From positions 186,001 to 250,000 of the forward strand of contig SCMT01000003.1 in assembly GCA_005502915.1 (NCBI GenBank): a DNA stretch of 64,000 nt. Direction: 5' to 3'. The DNA comes from Lysobacteraceae bacterium 2PB. GTDB lineage: Bacteria > Pseudomonadota > Gammaproteobacteria > Xanthomonadales > Xanthomonadaceae. Position numbers and translations under genes: made by a program. Below the pieces are notes generated by a model that saw only the letters and a list, made by a program, of their open reading frames with translations, did no database searches and had not been told where the DNA came from. This document shows, in pieces, positions 11,901-34,800 of the stretch. Position 1 is the first letter of the stretch; the number at the start of each line of letters is the position of its first letter.

Positions 11901-14900
11901 CTTCTGCATCAGCTGGTCCGCCGTGCGCGCCGACAGCGGCACGATCGCCGGTAGGCCGTCATTGGCCTGCGCTTCGGGGACGACGTACTCCTCGATCACG
12001 AAGTGCGCGTTGGCGCCGCCGGCGCCGAACGAGGACAGGCCGGCGATGCGCGGCACGCGCTTGCCGTCGACCACCGGGGTCTCCCACTCGCGCAGTCGCT
12101 GGTTGACCTCGAACGGCGTGGTCTCGAAGTCGATGTTCGGATTCAGCCGCGCCGAGTGCAGCGACGGCACGATCTGCCGGTGCCGCATCTGCAGCACCAC
12201 CTTGGTCAGGCCGGCGATGCCCGCCGCCGATTCGCAGTGGCCGATGTTCGACTTCGCCGAACCGATCAGGCAGAACCCGGTGTCCTGCGTGTGCTCGCGG
12301 AACGCCTTCGACAGCGCCGCGATCTCGATCGGATCGCCGAGTTTCGTGCCGGTGCCGTGCGCCTCGATGTAGCTCACATGCCGCGCGTCCACGCCGGCAT
12401 CGCGCAGCGCGTCGGCGATCACCGCCGCCTGCGCCTGCGGGTTCGGCACCGTGTAGCCGTTGGTCTTGCCGCCGTGGTTCAGCGCGCTGCCGCGGATGAT
12501 CGCGTGGATCGCGTCGCCGTCGCGCTCGGCATCGGACAGGCGCTTGAGCACGACCACGCCCACGCCTTCGCCCGGGATGTAGCCGTCGCCGCCCTCGCCG
12601 AAGCTCTGGCAGTGCCCGTCGCTGGAGATGAACTGCCCGGCGCTGAGCATGCTGTACTTGTCGGGATGGATGCTCAGGTTGACGCCGCCGGCCAGCGCCA
12701 TGTCGGTGCGGCCGAGGCGCAGGTCCTGGCAGGCCAGGTGGATCGCGGTCAGCGAAGACGAGCACATGGTGTCGAGCGTCATGCTCGGCCCGTGCACGTT
12801 CAGCGCGTAGGACACGCGGTTGGCGATGCTGGCGAGGCTGCCCGAACGGTTGTACTCGCCGTACATCACGCCCACGTACACGCCGACCTGGCCCGGCAGG
12901 CCGCTGGCGCGCGGCAGTCGCAGGCCCTTGCGCGAATAGCCGGCGTCCTCGATCGCCATCCAGGCGTGCTGCAGGAACAGGCGCTCCTGCGGGTCGATGT
13001 AGGGCGCTTCGCGGGGCGATATGTTGAAGAACTGCGGGTCGAACTCGTCGGCGCCGCTGATGAAGCCGCCCCACTTGCTGTAATGCCCGGGCTGTTCGCG
13101 ATCGGAGGTGTAGTAGTCCTGCCAGCGCCAGCGTTCCGCCGGGATCTCGACCACGCAGTCGCGGCCGTCCTGCAGGTTGCGCCAGAATTCGCGCAGGGTC
13201 TCCGATTCCGGATAGCGACCGCTGAGGCCGACGATCGCGATCGGTTCGGACGTCATCGACGGGCCGGCGGGCCCGCGACGCACGAGTGCGCCCGGGACGG
13301 TGGCCTTGCCGCGCAGTGCCGGCCTGGACGCCGGACGTGGCGCGGAAGGTTCGGCGGCCGGCGCAGGACGCGGCGCGGCAGGCGATGCCGAGGCGCCTGC
13401 AGCAGGTGCGACCAGCGACCGAAGGCGCTCGCCATGCGCCTGCACGAGGTGTTCGCTGAGCGCAGCGACCGTCTGGTATTCGAAGAACAGGGTCTTGGGC
13501 AGCGGGCCGAAATGCTTTTCGAGCTGGGCGGTGAGATTCATCGCCAGGATCGAATTGATCCCGTAATTCTCCAGCGCCTCCTGGATGTCGATCTGGTTCG
13601 CGGCGATCTTCAGCACCGGCGCGAATTCGCGACGGAGGAAGTCGCGCGTCTGCGAGAGCAGATCGCCGCTCGGCGCACCGGTCGGCGCGGCGCTTTCCGC
13701 CGCGACGGCTGGGGACGCATCGCGCATGGCCACGGAGGACGGCGCATCGGCGCGCGTCACCGGCTGCGGTGCGGTCGGCGCATCGAACAGCCGGCGCAGG
13801 CGCCGGCTGTCGCCTTCAATGGCGAAGAGCTGCGCATGCGTCGAGGCGAGCGCACGACGGAACACCGCAAGACCCGACGCGGTGCGCATCGGCACCATGC
13901 CGGTCTGGGTCTGCAGCCAGCGCACGGCCTCGGGATCAGGGCGCATGCCGCCCTCGTCCCAGAGCGGCCAGTCGATCGACACCGTGCGGCCGTTGCGCTC
14001 GCCCGCGGCAACGCGGCTCTCGCGGAATGCGGCGAAGGCGTCGAGGAAGCCGTTCGCGGCGGCGTAATCGGCCTGGCCGACATTGCCGAACGCGGCGACG
14101 CCGGAGGAGAACAGCGCGAAGAAATCGAGGTCGAGACTGCGCGTGGCTTCGTCCAGGTGCCAGGTGCCACGCACCTTCGGTGCGAGCACTGCAGCCGCGT
14201 CCCGGACGGACTTCCTGAGGATCACGTCGTCGCTGCGCGCACCGGCGCAATGCAGTACCCCACGGATCGGGCCGATCTCGCGACCGATGGCATCGATGAC
14301 GTTCGCGCACTGCGTGGCGTCGTCCAGGTCGAGCTGGCGGTAGTGCACGCGGTCGAACGCGGCGTTGCCGTCGAAGGCGCCGGCGAGCCGCGCACGAAGC
14401 GCTGCGTCGTCCGCCGCACGGCCCGTCAGCACGACCTGCGCACCCTCGGCCTGCGCGAGGATCTCGCGCGCGAACAGCGTGCCGAGGCCGCCGAGGCCGC
14501 CGGTGATGAGGTAGACGCCCTGCTGGCGGTACGGCGATTCGTCGCTGCCTGGCGCCGAGGGCAGCACCGTCCAGGCCTGCGCACGGCAACCGTCCGCCGC
14601 GCAACGCAGCAGCGGGAGGTGCGGCCTCGCGGCGGCTTCGGTCAGATCCGCAGCGAGTCGCTCGGATGAGGCCTGCGGATCGACGAGGACCAGCTGGGTC
14701 GAGAGCGACGGATGTTCCAGCGCTGCGGTGCGCAGCATGCCGCCCAGGCCGACCAGCAGCCGGCCTTCCGCGCTGTCGGCGATCACGCACTGCAGCAGGG
14801 TGCGATCGCTGGCCTGTCGTTTCAGCAGGCCCTGCAGGCGCTCGAACACCTGCAGGGCGATGGATTCGTAGCGAAGCGCGGGGTCATCGCTGGCCGTCGA

Positions 14901-16070
14901 CAGCAGCGTTTCGACATCTGTGCCTGCCCGCTGCGTCGCGAAGGCCCCATGTCCGGGCAGGTCGCAGAGCAGGATGCGCACATCGGCGAACGTCGCGACC
15001 GAGGCATGCGCCGCCGGCGGCAGCGGTTCGCCCCATCCCGGCACCGCCACCAGGGTGTCGATCCCAGCGGCTTCCAGCGAGGTGGCTGCGCTGCGGGCAT
15101 CGAAGCGACGCGCGCTGAAGCCGCGCATCTGCACGCACAGGTTGCCGTGTTCGTCGCACAGGTCCAGGTCCAGCGTCAGCTGGGCCGTGTCCGTCGTTCC
15201 GGCATCGGCATGGCGCACGAACACGTACGGCCGCGGGCCGCAGTCGCCGAGGATGCACAGCGACTCCAGTGCGAACGGCAGCATGGGGTCGCCCGGGATC
15301 TCGCCGCGTTCGCCCAGGCCGATCGCGGCCTGCAATGCGCTGTCGATCAGCGACGGATGCAGCACGTAGGCGGCGTTGTCCTGGCCCGCCACCGCCTCCG
15401 GCAGTGCCAGTTCGCCGAGCACCCGACCATCGCCGCTGTCGAGACGGACGATGCCGCGGTGCGCGGGGCCGTATTCGATGCCGATCCGCGCGTAGGTCGC
15501 GTAGACCGTATCCGCGTCCCAGCGATCGCGCACCATCGCGGCACGCAACTGGTCCAGATCCAGAGGCGAGGCGTCGACGGCATCGTAGAAGCGGACCCGG
15601 CCGGAGGCATGCTCGCTGCGCTGTCCGGGCCCGGTCTCGCTCAAGATCCGGAACTCGAGGCAGTCGTCGCCGGCGTCGATGTCGATCAGGATCTCGCGCG
15701 CACCTTCCACCACGAACGGCGACAGCCACAGCACGTTCTCGAAGGCCAGCAGTGCGCCGTCGGCCAGTTCCGGGACCGCATCGACCACCGCAGCGCGGGC
15801 CATCTCCAGGTAGGCCACGCCGGGCAGCACGCCGACCGCGGCGCCCGAGGGCATCCGTACCCGATGGTCGCGGAGGAAGAACTCGCCGCCGCCCAGCTGC
15901 GTGCGGTAGCGCTGCTGGGTCAGGGTCGAGACGTTGCGATGCACGAGCGGATGCAGTTGCGCGGGCGATGCCCTGTGTCCGGAAAACTGCCTGATCAGCT
16001 CCAGCGCGCCGGCCTTGCCCAGGCGCTTGCTTTTCAGCTCGCTCACAACGTATTCGACGAAATCCACCAT
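2916..16070 (-). CDS. Trans-AT PKS protein C: DH-KR-ACP / KS-DH remnant-ACPb-ACPb / KS-KR-ACP / KS-DH
   Basis: A 4384-residue PKS protein. Approximate domains are: DH 35-320 (DH motif His near 69, HPSLID motif intact); KR 350-790 (TGGLGGLG, Tyr near 669); ACP with Ser near 839 (GINSI, the usual Asp changed to Asn); KS5 930-1360 (Cys near 1103); a DH-like remnant 1490-1780 with no HxxxGxxxxP; two beta-branching ACPs (Ser near 1928 and 2060, both DSIVGVEW); KS6 2190-2620 (Cys near 2357); a two-lobed KR (TGGLGGLG near 3071, DYAYAN near 3212); ACP (GFDSI, near 3369); KS7 3455-3890 (Cys near 3636); and an intact DH at the C terminus. The frame stays open to a start at 16169. The ATG at 16070 is preferred because MVDFVEYVV looks like a docking start and GGGA lies upstream. 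The first DH-KR-ACP completes the module begun by KS4 of B. Confidence 0.95.
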   Translation of the reverse strand: MVDFVEYVVSELKSKRLGKAGALELIRQFSGHRASPAQLHPLVHRNVSTLTQQRYRTQLGGGEFFLRDHRVRMPSGAAVGVLPGVAYLEMARAAVVDAVPELADGALLAFENVLWLSPFVVEGAREILIDIDAGDDCLEFRILSETGPGQRSEHASGRVRFYDAVDASPLDLDQLRAAMVRDRWDADTVYATYARIGIEYGPAHRGIVRLDSGDGRVLGELALPEAVAGQDNAAYVLHPSLIDSALQAAIGLGERGEIPGDPMLPFALESLCILGDCGPRPYVFVRHADAGTTDTAQLTLDLDLCDEHGNLCVQMRGFSARRFDARSAATSLEAAGIDTLVAVPGWGEPLPPAAHASVATFADVRILLCDLPGHGAFATQRAGTDVETLLSTASDDPALRYESIALQVFERLQGLLKRQASDRTLLQCVIADSAEGRLLVGLGGMLRTAALEHPSLSTQLVLVDPQASSERLAADLTEAAARPHLPLLRCAADGCRAQAWTVLPSAPGSDESPYRQQGVYLITGGLGGLGTLFAREILAQAEGAQVVLTGRAADDAALRARLAGAFDGNAAFDRVHYRQLDLDDATQCANVIDAIGREIGPIRGVLHCAGARSDDVILRKSVRDAAAVLAPKVRGTWHLDEATRSLDLDFFALFSSGVAAFGNVGQADYAAANGFLDAFAAFRESRVAAGERNGRTVSIDWPLWDEGGMRPDPEAVRWLQTQTGMVPMRTASGLAVFRRALASTHAQLFAIEGDSRRLRRLFDAPTAPQPVTRADAPSSVAMRDASPAVAAESAAPTGAPSGDLLSQTRDFLRREFAPVLKIAANQIDIQEALENYGINSILAMNLTAQLEKHFGPLPKTLFFEYQTVAALSEHLVQAHGERLRSLVAPAAGASASPAAPRPAPAAEPSAPRPASRPALRGKATVPGALVRRGPAGPSMTSEPIAIVGLSGRYPESETLREFWRNLQDGRDCVVEIPAERWRWQDYYTSDREQPGHYSKWGGFISGADEFDPQFFNISPREAPYIDPQERLFLQHAWMAIEDAGYSRKGLRLPRASGLPGQVGVYVGVMYGEYNRSGSLASIANRVSYALNVHGPSMTLDTMCSSSLTAIHLACQDLRLGRTDMALAGGVNLSIHPDKYSMLSAGQFISSDGHCQSFGEGGDGYIPGEGVGVVVLKRLSDAERDGDAIHAIIRGSALNHGGKTNGYTVPNPQAQAAVIADALRDAGVDARHVSYIEAHGTGTKLGDPIEIAALSKAFREHTQDTGFCLIGSAKSNIGHCESAAGIAGLTKVVLQMRHRQIVPSLHSARLNPNIDFETTPFEVNQRLREWETPVVDGKRVPRIAGLSSFGAGGANAHFVIEEYVVPEAQANDGLPAIVPLSARTADQLMQKVRDLLFMLQDASDAGRRIDLASLAYTLQVGREPMEERLAFVVDSTAHLQDVLSAHIDGDATGAYRGQVKANKEMLALFVADDDYEAVLDKWIAQRKLARLAELWSKGLDLDWRKFHGKHPPLRMHLPTYPFAREKYWIDPTVGLFAHIGPKPAMSRASALHPLLHENTSDLDQLRFSSVLPASSAGGDGLSSALLLEMARAALACARRESPAAAAVELGALQFGAPFVADGERPLHIALYPSATGHIDFDLYSGDDCVHAQGSGELAPAGTGQRLDLAALAARMSESAWPAVRASDHRASNGWRLWCGAGEWLIAVTDAQPSPTPGLLLDPASADRVFDALASLIGLDRLAPRDLASLTVLSACGSPMWIWARWSEGDTPGLDMDWCDAHGTVGLRWRGFVPATAADAHVDVAASAAPAILLAAPIAAPRLAKPDAIALAAPGTVPVVTGSHQPKPNASRLAALDATTALPSSSSPVQPMAPAPTAPPVLSAVMTAPAAAADERVDVRGFLKRSLAQALYLDEANIDDDRPFVDLGLDSIVGVEWVKSINKGLGLEIGATRVYDYANLAALSAYVESQLPKASASQAGAGPAPAVPVSQRSVPAIASVPSVVHELPNFDPPAPPAPAPQRSGHTIESLQPELRSSLAQALYLDESAIDIDSAFVDLGLDSIVGVEWVKTINKTYGLEISATRVYDYANLRALARFVHEEIAKLPPDRVPQPMLASAPAPAAGAPVAMAAPLPATMATPMSASAPTPRFAPTQSLAQNALRRRSRSLPITAGIAGTTSAQPSQGVERITEKIAIVGMSGRYPGADNLEQFWQNLVEGRNSIREIPPSRWDVSVWYDPTPGKPGKVYCKWLGMLDGAEEFDPMFFQISPSEAEVMDPQHRLFMQESYRAFQDAGYSSAALSNRKCGVYLGIMSSEYSILLAKGSPLNVETTANSFAIGAARIAYHLNLKGPAIPVDTACSSSLVAIHLACQALLNHEIDMGLAGGVSLYLIPESYLGMCRAGMLARDGQCKTFDNSADGFVPGEGVGTVVLKRLSDAERDGDEIYGVIIGSGINQDGKTNGITAPSVNSQIDLLRDVYRRYDIDATTINYVETHGTGTKLGDPIELEALSTVFKEQGGKRNACALGAVKTNLGHTSGAAGVAGVHKVLLSLRNGMLAPNVNLRQENALFDFAASPFYVSRETHAWAPAFGRKRRAAVSAFGFSGTNAHVVIEEYVPTLRRATSGPQPCVVPLSARTADQLRTMAQDLLGFLERAGSDIDLRDLAWTLQVGRDPMRERAAWVASSVVELQSQLRDFVAGLPGGQRGTVARSQDTTIPTEEAAALRRSEGAVQSAALAALWVEGAEIDWAAYHLDAQPRRLHRVPGYPFAKERYWPQPLPTAAASAHAASATVSALPAAASTDPVEARRATCYAPVWRDAALPAQRVAFDTDDVLLILDTDDRLFEQIRARLLPATPLKAIVLARLGEGDFVQESPDRFVLDPSQPTQFDSLLAALRDAGRTPSHVLHNADTARLPEAADAIATERALQVGVDALFGLCKALAAVGMRQAPCTLLSSFHVDDGANPAACEALAAFYRSFALENSRCQGRVLALEAGMDIGRDTATDLEALAIDTVTALVEELQAPSRHEIEVRRRAGEGLHAQRRVRVLAEQSLAASSTGDVGLKHGGVYLVTGGLGGLGLLFARHLAEHYRARLVLSGRSALDATGEQTLKDLHALGGEAIYLQADIADTARARDLIAGARARFGALNGVIHSAGLNDDALLIRKDRERFRRVLAPKVQGTLHLDRFTAEEPLDLFVLFSSGAGSFGNVGQTDYAYANAFMDAFAEHRERARARRQRYGRTLSIGWPYWLAGGMQVSEADLQRTEERTGLSALPTEIGIGYWNTLLRADLPRALALYGQPSKIAAHCNPAAPSITAGLAAAPGVVPGITSSDRDALLTQARRYVCERVHAETRIPVDAIDIDERFEAFGFDSIMIGRLNATLEQDLGDLPKTLMYEYDTVASLAAYLVDHATAALARHLGAAPEVSPVAPQVSTGEAQTAPTALTAGPPVAVAETLPTQAEPIAIIGVHAQFPQADDLDTFWEHLRTGTDLIQLVPGNRWDHAEFFDPDPANAEHGKIYCKWGGFIDDVDKFDAGFFNIADAEAAIIDPQERRFLQSAWSAIEDAGYTRERLKQRHPKGRSADVGVFVGVTTNTYQLLAPEAWQRGRMVTPSGMPWSIANRVSYALDLQGPSMPIDTACSSSLVAVHLACESLRRRECQVALAGGVNLYLHPAKYQSFCHRRMLAVGDKCRSYGDGDDGFIPGEGVGTLVLKPLRQAERDGDRIYGVIRGSAYDHSGRSNGYATPNPNAQAQVIAQALAQADVPARSIGYIEGHGTGTRMGDSLEVAAITQAFAQQTAETGFCALASLKANIGHAESATSIAGIARILMQFRHRQIAPSIHADTVNPDIDFARAPCYLQTSLTPWESPAGVPRRALINAFGAGGVNACAVLEEYLPIAAQATSTPTEGDALFVLSAMNAERLREYAWRHVDFLALNPDCDVHALCRTLQVGREAMPERLALVVGSARQLRQVLQRWLDGDPGLAAGRDALWQGRIDPRSAGHATREQRERMQSLCASRDLAGLAAFWTEGGKVEWARLDEGASLPVVAAPVYPFARDRYWVVDFATAERAPAAAMPARLHPLVSHNVSTLDGIRFAAALDGDRYYARDHRIQGQAVFPGAGFLEMACIAGSIAGQRRVRRLRDIYWVQPLSLTDPPQDLKIGLRSKPGSATGGAEFAITTVDDDQETVLHCEGRVLFDDDRAGDGHASQHAAQPSLSAWRQRCGESHDSERYYRMFQNLGFDYGPTFRVIDSVAIGDGCAMARLSLDPSLSKDFEQYVLHPTLIDGALQTVIALLASDEGGVPHLPFAIDEIEVLGSLTPQCHVLVERAGDAQGSAGILQFNIHILSESGESLVKITHFYVRALVPPASSPGDAASDRSHASLAVNP
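9760..10385 (-). other. Tandem beta-branching ACP pair in protein C
   Basis: Two consecutive carrier domains each read [14 protein letters not shown], with Trp six residues after the phosphopantetheine Ser. That Trp is the known flag of carriers served by the HMG-synthase beta-branching cassette. Unlike the pairs in A and B, no ECH domain precedes them, so any decarboxylase would have to act in trans. The two copies are close paralogues. Confidence 0.8.
12098..12890. repeat. KS5 copy of a 793-bp near-identical block
   Basis: The block aligns without gaps to 22724-23516 in protein B (constant offset 10626). I count about 22 mismatches, roughly 97% identity. It covers the KS core including the active-site Cys and both catalytic His. 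Identity falls off on either side, as expected for gene conversion between KS5 and KS3. Confidence 0.85.
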
Positions 16071-16250
16071 GACATCCCGTTCTCTAGAGTTTCCTGGATC
16101 GCGGCTTCTTGCCGCGAATCTTTGCTGCATGCCGCTTATATGACGTTCGATGCCGCCTGCAGAGGCCAATCCTTCAGGCCAACCTGCCCCGTCGCCGGTG
16201 CGTTCCGGACCACCTCGGCCCGGTCCACCCCATTGTCGGGAACGGAGGTT

Positions 16251-25846
<9,596 letters not shown>

Positions 25847-25850
<4 letters not shown>

Positions 25851-28800
25851 GACGACAATCCGAGTTCTGCGGCTTCTTCAGCCGACATTTCCTGTCTGGA
25901 GATGCTGTCGAGCAGCTCCCTGTAGAACGCTTCATCGAATGCCGGCACGCCCGCGTCTTCGGTGTCATCGACGGGCACGACCGTCGCGGTGCGCGTCCGC
26001 TCCACGCTGCGCCAGGCGAAGCCGCGGATGTCGATGCACAGCGCGCCGTCCGGGTCGAAAATCGAGACATCGCAGGTTTCGACAGCACCGTCCGTGCCCG
26101 TGCCGACCGGCGTCAGCACGGCGACCGCGTCCGCCGGACACGGCGAATACAAGGTGAGCGAACGCAACGCGAACGGCACCGACGGCGCCTGCGGCAGCGC
26201 CTGCAGCGAGGGCAGGAATCCGACGCAGGCCTGCAGCACGGCATCCATGACGCCCGGATGCATGCGGTAGGCGTCGATGCCTGCGTTGGCGTCGCCGCGC
26301 TGCGCGGCCAGCGCCACTGTCGCCACGACTTTCCCGCCGGTGCGCGACAGGCTGCGCAGGCCGCGGTGGGCCGGGCCGTAGTGCAGGCCGCCGCGGTTGA
26401 AGGCAGCGTAGATCTCGTCGCCGTCCCAGTGCTCGCCGCGCTGCGCGGCAGCCAGCAGCGATGCGTCGGCCGTGCGTTCGCCGACGGCGTCGACCACGCC
26501 AGCCTCGCCCTGGCAATGCAGGATGCGCGCGTCGCCGCTGCCGCTGGCGATCTCGAACAGGATCGTGCCGCCCTCGTCCGTGCCGAGCTCGATCTCGACC
26601 GTCGTCGGGCTGTCCACGAAGAGCGGACGCCACCAGGCGACGTTGTTCAGCACCAGGCGCTCGCGCAGGCCGGTGGCCTCGCCCGCATCATCGGCCAGCG
26701 CATCGGCAATGGCCGCTGCCGCCATTTCCAGATAGGCGACGCCCGGCAGCACGCATTCGACCCGGCCATCGCCGAAACGCACGCGATGGTCGCGCAGGAA
26801 GAATTCGCTGCCGTCGAAGGTGCTGCGATAGCGCTGCTGGCGCAGGGTCGAGGCATTCGCGTGCACCAGCGGGTGGATCGCACCGCTCGCGCGCGTCCCG
26901 CCCTGTCCATGGATCGCCCCGTCGTCGTCGAGCCAGTAGCGCTCCTTCGCGAACGGATACAGCGGCAGTTCGACGCGCTGCGGTCGTGCAGCGCCGACCA
27001 GCTCGCGGTACAGCTGCGACCAGGGCAGTTCGACGCCGTCGACCCAGAGCTCCGCCAGTTTCTCCAGCTTGCCTTCGCGGAGGCAGGTCTCGATCAGCAC
27101 CGCCTGCAGGTCGCCGTCCTGGCCGATGAAGGCCAGCTTGTCGGCGCGCGCCAGGGTGCTGCCGACATGCAGGCCGCGCGTCGTGCGGCCGTCGGCGAAC
27201 GCGCGCAGCCGTTCTTCGAGTTCGGCATGCGTGCGCGCGACCAGCGCACAGCGCTCCTGCATCGCTTCGCGTCCGACCTGCAGCGTATAGGCGATGTCGA
27301 TCAGCGAAGGCGCATCGTCGGCGGAGCGCGCATCGGCCAGCGCGTCGGCGAGATCCTGCGCCCGCTGGCGCAGCTGTTCGGGGGTCTTTGCCGAGAGCGG
27401 GACCAGCACCGGTCGTTCCGGACCGGTGTCGCGCTGCGTGCGCGCACGACGTTCCGGCGCGGCTTCCAGCACCAGGTGGGCGTTGGTGCCGCTGAAACCG
27501 AAGGAGCTGACCACCGCGGCCCGCCCGCCCCTGGCGTTCGTCGGCCAGGGCTTGAGCGCCGTGTTGACGACGAACGGACTGTCGGACAGATCGATGTGCG
27601 GATTGAGGCGTTCGAAGCTCGCCGCAGGCGGCAGCTGCCGGTGCTTCAGCGCAAGCACCAGCTTCAGCACGCCGGCGATGCCGGCCGCGAACAGGCAGTG
27701 GCCGACGTTGCCCTTGACCGAGCCGAGCGCGCAGTACTGGGTCTTGTCGGTGTAGTGGCGGAAGGCCTGGGTCAGGCCCTCCACTTCGATCGGATCGCCG
27801 AGCCGCGTACCCGTACCGTGCGCCTCGATCAGCTGGATGTCCTCGGGATCGATGCCGAAGCGGTCGTAGACCGTGCGCATCAGCCGCGTCTGCGAGACCG
27901 GGTTGGGCGCGGTGATGCCATTGGTCTTGCCGTCCTGGTTCACGCCCCAGCCGCGGATCACGGCGTGGACGATGTCGCCATCGCGCTCGGCATCGGCCAG
28001 GCGCTTCAGCAGCACCGTGCCCACGCCTTCGGCCGGTACGAAGCCGTTGGCGCGATGGTCGAAGGCGTAGCAGCGGCCGTCCACCGAGAGCATGCCGGAC
28101 TGCCCGGTATTGACGTGCATGGTCGGTCCGGCCATCACCGCAACGCCGCCGGCCAGTGCGAGATCGCAGTTCTGCGCGAGCAGGCTGTCGCAGGCGGTGG
28201 CGATCGCGACCAGCGAGGACGAGCAGGCGGTATCGATCGACAGGCAGGGCCCCTGCAGATTCAGGAAATAGGCGATGCGGGCGGCGAGGATCGACATCGC
28301 CGAGCCGGTGAAGCCCTGGGTGCTGAGTCGATGCTCGCGCGAGCGGTCGTGGTAGTCGGTCGAACCGCAGCCGACGAACACGCCACAGCGCGTGCCGGAC
28401 AGGCTGCGCGGGTCGATCGCGGCGTTCTCGATCGCATGCCAGCAGTTCTGCAGCATCAGGCGCTGCTGCGGATCCATGCTTTCGGCTTCGGCCGGTGCGA
28501 TGTTGAAGAACAGCGGATCGAAGGCGTCGCAGTCGTCGAGCACGCCCATCCAGCGGCTGTTGGTGGTGCCGGGGATAGAAATGTCCTCGCTGAAATAGCG
28601 CTCAATGTCGAAGCGCTGCGCCGGGACCAGGTCGATGCACTCCTTGGCGCCCGCGATGTTGCGCCAGAAGGCGTCGAGGGTCTTCGCGCGCGGGAACTGG
28701 CCGGCAATGCCGATCACGGCGATCGCGTCGTTGCCGATCGACGGGCCGCGGCGGGCGCTGCGATGGCGCCAGGAGCCGAGGCGCTGCACCTGCGACACGC

Positions 28801-31800
28801 TGGACGGCAGCGGACGCGACACGGGCGCGGCAGGCGTTGTCGCCGGCAGCGGCGCGACGCGTGCGCCCGGCGAGGGCGACGAGGCCGGGCGCGCCGGCAG
28901 GAGCCCGGCGAGGAAGTGGCTGAATTCGGCCAGCGTCGGATGGCTGTAGACCTTGGTCGCCTCGATCTTCGTGCCGTAGGTGGCGTTGATCCTGCGCACC
29001 CAGGTGACGCCGGTGATCGAGTCGAGGCCGAGTTCGACGAACTGGCGATGCTCGTCGACATCCTCCTCCGCCATGTGCAGCTCCTGCGCAAGCATGCGGC
29101 GGAGCGTTTCGCACAGCTCTTCGTCGCGTTCCTGCATCCGGCCGGTGTCGGCTTCGACGCGGTCCGCTTTGCCGGCGGCCGGCGCGACGGCAGGCGCCGG
29201 ACGCATCGGCGCTGCCGCGCGCGAAACGGAAGCGCCCTGGCCGGACACCAGCTCGACGACGAAGTCGCGGAACTGGCGCAGCGTGGGATGGCTGTAGACC
29301 TTGGTCGCCTCGATCTTCGTGCCGTAGGTGGCGTTGATCCTGCGCACCCAGGTGACGCCGGTGATCGAATCCAGGCCGAGATCGACGAACTGGGTGTCCT
29401 CGTCGACATCCTCGGCGCGCATCTGCAGTTCCGAGGCAAGCATCGAACGCAGCACATCGGCGATGCCGTCGGTGTCGATAGCCGCCGCAGGCGCCGATAC
29501 GACGACGGGCGCTGCCGGGGCCGGAAGGGCCGCTGCAATCGCAGGCGCCGCGGCGTCAGGCACCGTCGCAGGATCGCGATCGTCGCGGAAATGCTGCATC
29601 ACGCCCTGCAGGGCGTCGCCGCGACCGACGAAACTGCGGTCGTGCATCTCCAGTTCGCGGGCATAGGTCGCTTCGACCTCGGCGAGCGTCGCGGCGCTGA
29701 AGTGGCGCTTGACCGCTATCGCGTCCTCGCGGCCTCGCGAGGCGATCGCGTCGGCCAGCGCGAGCGCACGCGGCAGCACATCGGCGCGCGGCACGCAGAC
29801 ATGCGGCAGGCCCTTGCCGCGCAGCTCGATGCCGGTGTACTCGCTTGCGGTGAACAGCGTTTCGCGCGCGAGGTCCAGGCCCAGCCGGGTCGGGAAAACC
29901 AGCGTGGCGCCTGCGCCCGGCGTGAAGCCGTACTGCATGTACGGACTGATGTAGCGGCTTTCGGCGCTGAACAGGCAGAGATCGGCGAACATGCCGAGCG
30001 TCCAGCCGCCGCCGATGGCGTGGCCCTGCATGGCGGCGATCACCGGCACGCGGCAGCTCATCGGCAGCTGGTAGACCTTGGCGTCGGTGAACTTCGCTGC
30101 GCCCTGCTGGATCGCGATCAGGCTGTCGCGGGTACCGCCGCAGGCGAAATAGGTGTCGTAGCCGGTGAGCACGATCGCGCGGTAGTCGTCGCAGCCGTCG
30201 ATGTGCGCGAACACCTCTTCCAGTCCACGGATGAGCGCGGGCGAGTACATGTTCTTCGCATCACGATCGACCATGCGCACGACGAGGACGCCGTTGTCGC
30301 GCAGTTCGGTCTCAATCGCGGGCGAGGACGGCAGCGGCGCGGCACGGCGCTCGCCGGCGGGCGGTTCAGCGGCGACCTCGACCTGCATCGCAGCCGCGCG
30401 GCGTCGACGCCACTGCTGCAGCCCTTCGGGCGAACGCAGCGGCGGGCCGTCGGCGAGGGCCAGCGCTGCGGCCGACGCGTCGGCGGCGACATGGGCAGCA
30501 CCGGCCGTCAGCGCGGTGGCTTCGATCGCCGCCGTCGCCATCGAACCGGCAGCGAACAGGCACTGCCGGCCGAAGTTGTCGCCGAGACGGCGGGCGAACA
30601 GCGGCAAGGCCCGTTGCAGCAGCACCGGATCCCGCCAGAGCGCCTCAGCCGAACAGCGACCGCGGGCATCGTGGACGCAGGCGTCGGCGCCGAGGCCAAG
30701 CAGCCAGCCCAGGCCCACGGCATCCTGCTCGAAGGCGACGACGACCGGCGCAGGGAAGCTGGCAACGTCCGCCTGCAGCGCGTCGAACGCCGCAACGACC
30801 GAAGCCGTGTCCGACGCTGCGTCGAGCGCGGGCAGGAAACCGGGATGATCGCTGCGCAGCACCAGTGCGGCGTGGCCTTGCGGCGCGAGATCCTGAAGCG
30901 TGGCGCGCAGGTCGGCGAGGAGGCCCGGAAGATCGCGGGCTTCCAGGCCGATGCGGATGGAGGCGACCGTCGCGGACAGCATGTCGACGCCCAGACCCGT
31001 GCGCAGGACAGAGCGCTTGCGCGTGACTGCGGTTGCGGGCTTGCGCGGGGCGACCTTCGCGACCCGCGGACGGGCTTCGCGGCCGAGGCGCTCGACCAGC
31101 GGTGCGAGCGTCTCGACCAGGCGCGCCTTGAGCAGTTCGAGCGAGGTGCGTGGCTTGGCCGCGATCGATGCCGCGAGTGCGACCGCCGTCGAGGCGACCT
31201 GCGCGCTTTCGACGACCGGGAAGGTCCAGCCCTTGGCGACCAGCGCGCGACCAGGCTGGATGCCACCGATGCAAAGCAGGTCGTCCGCCTGTGCGGCACC
31301 GAAGCGGACTGCGAGCAGTTCGGCCTCGGCATCGGTCGCGAGCAGGCCGCGCTGTGGATCGGCGAAACCGTAGCATGCGTCCTTCGCACCGACCATGAAA
31401 TCGCAAAGCGCGGCGAGCAGGAATCCGGCGCCGATGGTGTCGTCGGACAATGCGGCGATGGTCGGCAGCGGGAAGGCAAGCAGCGCGCCCGGCAGTCCGG
31501 CCGCGATCGCCGCGTCGATCGGCGCAGGCTCGCCCGACGGGAACACGTGGGCCAGGCCATCGAGCAGCAGGACCTTGGCGTCCGACAGTCCACGCACATG
31601 CGCCAGTGCCTGCAGCATCTGGTCGATGCCAGCATCCGTCGGCGTGCCTTGCACGCTGCGCAGCGCATAGACGCCGTCGCCGAGCGCACGCAGATCGATG
31701 CCGACCGGTGCTGCATCGGCATCCATGGGCAGGCCATCGCCTGCCGCCTCGGGTGTGTGCTGTTCGAGCGCCGGAGGCGGCAGCGAGATCGCTGGGCGCG

Positions 31801-34800
31801 GTACGGACGCCACGTCGAACCCGGGCGCCGCTTCGGCCGCAGGCAGGCGCAGCGCCAGCGGTTTGTCGAGGGGGACCGGCGCACGGACGACCGAGGGCCT
31901 CGCGCGGAGGAACGCGATCCGACGCCCGGCCTCGGGCAGCACCGGTGCCGGTGTCGGTATTTCGATGGCAGCCGAAGCGGCGGCCGCGGTCGAGACCGCA
32001 GCCGCGCTCGGCAATGAGGTCAACGCGTCCATCGGCGCGGCGATCGCGTCCATGCCCTGCCCCGCCGACATGCACGCGAGCTGCAGACTATGGATCTCGA
32101 ATGCAGGACGGCCCTGCAGGTCGCAGACGATCGCATCCCAGCGCGAGAGGCCGGCATCGATCGATGCCGCGTCCGTACATCGCAGCAGTGCATAGCCCTG
32201 CAGCGGGCAGGTGCCGTGGAACCGGACCCCATCGATCGCGCGCACCTGCCATGCACATGGCAGCGCAGGCAGCGGCCCGACTTCGGCCGAAAGCCACGCA
32301 GCGCCATCGATCAGCGAGACCAGCAGGTCGGGCGGCAAACCCCAGCCGGCCGATGCGGTGTCGGCTACGGCATATTCGATTACGGCTTCGCCTGCAGTGC
32401 ATGCGACCCGGCGTGCGGCCGCATGGCCGGCGCGATCGCCGAGCCCCAGCGCCGCGATCCGCGCATGGAAGGCGTCGGCGGCGAGTCCCCCGGCGAGATG
32501 CGAAGCGAAGGCTTCGGTGGCGGTCTGCGTCGCGGCCTCCGCGTCGCCGAAACGCGCAAGGCCCTGAGCATGGACCCGTTCCTCGTCGCCCCGGGTGCTG
32601 TGGATCTCGAAGCGCAGTGCATCGTCGCTGTCCGGCAGCAGCGCGATCTGCAGCATGCAGCCCGGTTCGATGCGCAGGTCGTCATCCAGTGCGATTCCCT
32701 CGAAACGCAGGGCACGCGCGGCGAGATCGTCGGGATAGGCCTCGGCGACGGCGGCGCGCGCCATCTCCAGGCACAGCAGTGCCGGCAGACGCTGTCGGCC
32801 GTCGCGGTCGGCGACGAGGACGCGCTCGTCGCCCTTCAATTCGACGCCGTAGGCGGGATAGCGCAGGGTCGAGGTATTGCGCTGGAGCAGCGGATGCTTC
32901 GCGACCGTACCCGCCCCTTGGCCGAGCGTGCGCTGCGGCGCGATCCAGTGGCGCTCGCGCGCGAACGGATAGGTCGGCAGCGGCATGCGGACAGGACGGG
33001 CATCGCCATACAGCCGCGCCCAATCGATGTCCACGCCCTTCGCCCAGTGCTCGGCGATCCGCGCCAGATCGCGGCGCGCGAGCCAGTCATCACGGCGCGC
33101 TGCGAAACCGGCGTCGGCGCGGCAGGCCGCGAGGAATTCGCGATGCCTGCGGACGCTGCCCTGCTGCGGCTGCGGATCGACCGGCCGGCCATCCGCAAGC
33201 GCCTCCAGCTGGCGGCTCAGGTCGTCGATCGAATCGACCTGCAGCACGATGCGCTCGTCCATCGCCTCGCGACCGACCTGCAGCGTATAGGCGAGCGCGG
33301 CAGGATCGATGTCGTTGCCCTGTCGACGCAGGAAAGCGGCCAACTGGCGGATCTTCTCCTGCAGCTGGTCCGGGGTGCGCGCCGAGATCGGCACCAGCCA
33401 CGGGCCGTCGTTCCCGCCGCGCGGGCGATCGCGCACCGGTGCTTCCTGCACGATCAGATGGGCGTTGGCGCCGCCGGCGCCGAACGAGGAAATCCCGGCG
33501 ATGCGCGGGATCTCGCGACCCGCCTCGACCGGTCGCCGCCAGGCGCCGAGCTCGCGCTGGAGTCGGAACGGCGTGGCTTCGAAATCGATCTCGTCGTTGA
33601 CCTGCTCTGCGTGCAGGGTCGGGACCAGCTGGCGATGCCGCAATTGCAGCAGGACCTTGGTCAATCCGGCGATGCCCGCTGCGGACTCGCAGTGGCCGAT
33701 GTTGGATTTCAGCGAACCGATCGCGCAATGCGGGCCGCGCGCCGGGCCTGCACGACCGCGCTCGCGGAAGGCACGGGTGAGCCCCGCGACCTCGATCGGA
33801 TCGCCCAGCGCGGTGCCGGTGCCGTGCGCTTCGAGATAGCTGACGTCGGTCGAATCGATGCCGGCACGCGCCAGCGCGGTCGAGACGACCTCGGCCTGGG
33901 CGACCGGATTCGGCACCGTGTAGCCGTGGGTTCTGCCACCGGCATTGAGCGCGCTGGCCTTGATCACCGCGTGGATGTGGTCGCCGTCGCGCAGTGCATG
34001 CGCCAGCGGCTTGAGCACGATCGCGCCCACCCCCTCGGCATCGACGAATCCATCGGCGTTCTGGCCGAAAGAGCGGCATTCCGCGCCTTCCGACAGCATG
34101 CCGAGCGCGGACAGCTCGACCATATGCTGAGGATCGAGGATCAGGCTGACCCCGCCGGCGATCGCGGCGTCGCACAGTCCGCCATAGAGGCTGTCCAGCG
34201 CGAGGTGGATCGCGGTCAGCGACGAGGAGCAGGCGCTGTCCACCGCGAAAGAGGGTCCGGAGAAATCGAACAGGAACGACACCCGGTTCGCGATCGAGTA
34301 ATACAGCGGCTGCACCGTGTAGCGCGAATTCATCACGCCGACGAAGACACCCACCTTGCCGTCCGGCGAGAGGGTCTGCGGCGTATGGCCGCTGTCCTCG
34401 ATCGCGTGGTAGCTGGCTTCCAGGAACAGGCGTTCCTGAGGATCGATCTTCTTCGCTTCCCGCGGTGCGATGCGGAAGAACAGCGGATCGAACTTGTCGA
34501 CATCGCCGATGAAGCCGCCCCAGCGGGTATAGATCGTGCCGGACTTCCCCTTCTCCGGTTCGTAGTGATCCTGCCAGCGCCAGCGGTCGGCCGGCACCTC
34601 GCCGATGCAGCTCCGACCGGCCGACAGGTTCTCCCAGAACCGGTCGAGGTCGGGCGACTGCGGATAGCGACCGCTCATGCCGATGATCGCGACATCGAAC
34701 GGCACGGCGCGCTGCGGCACGGCATCCGTCTGCATGCCTGGCGCTTCGGCCGTTGCCGATGCGGAGACCGATGCGGCTTCAGGCCTGCGCGGCACGAGAC

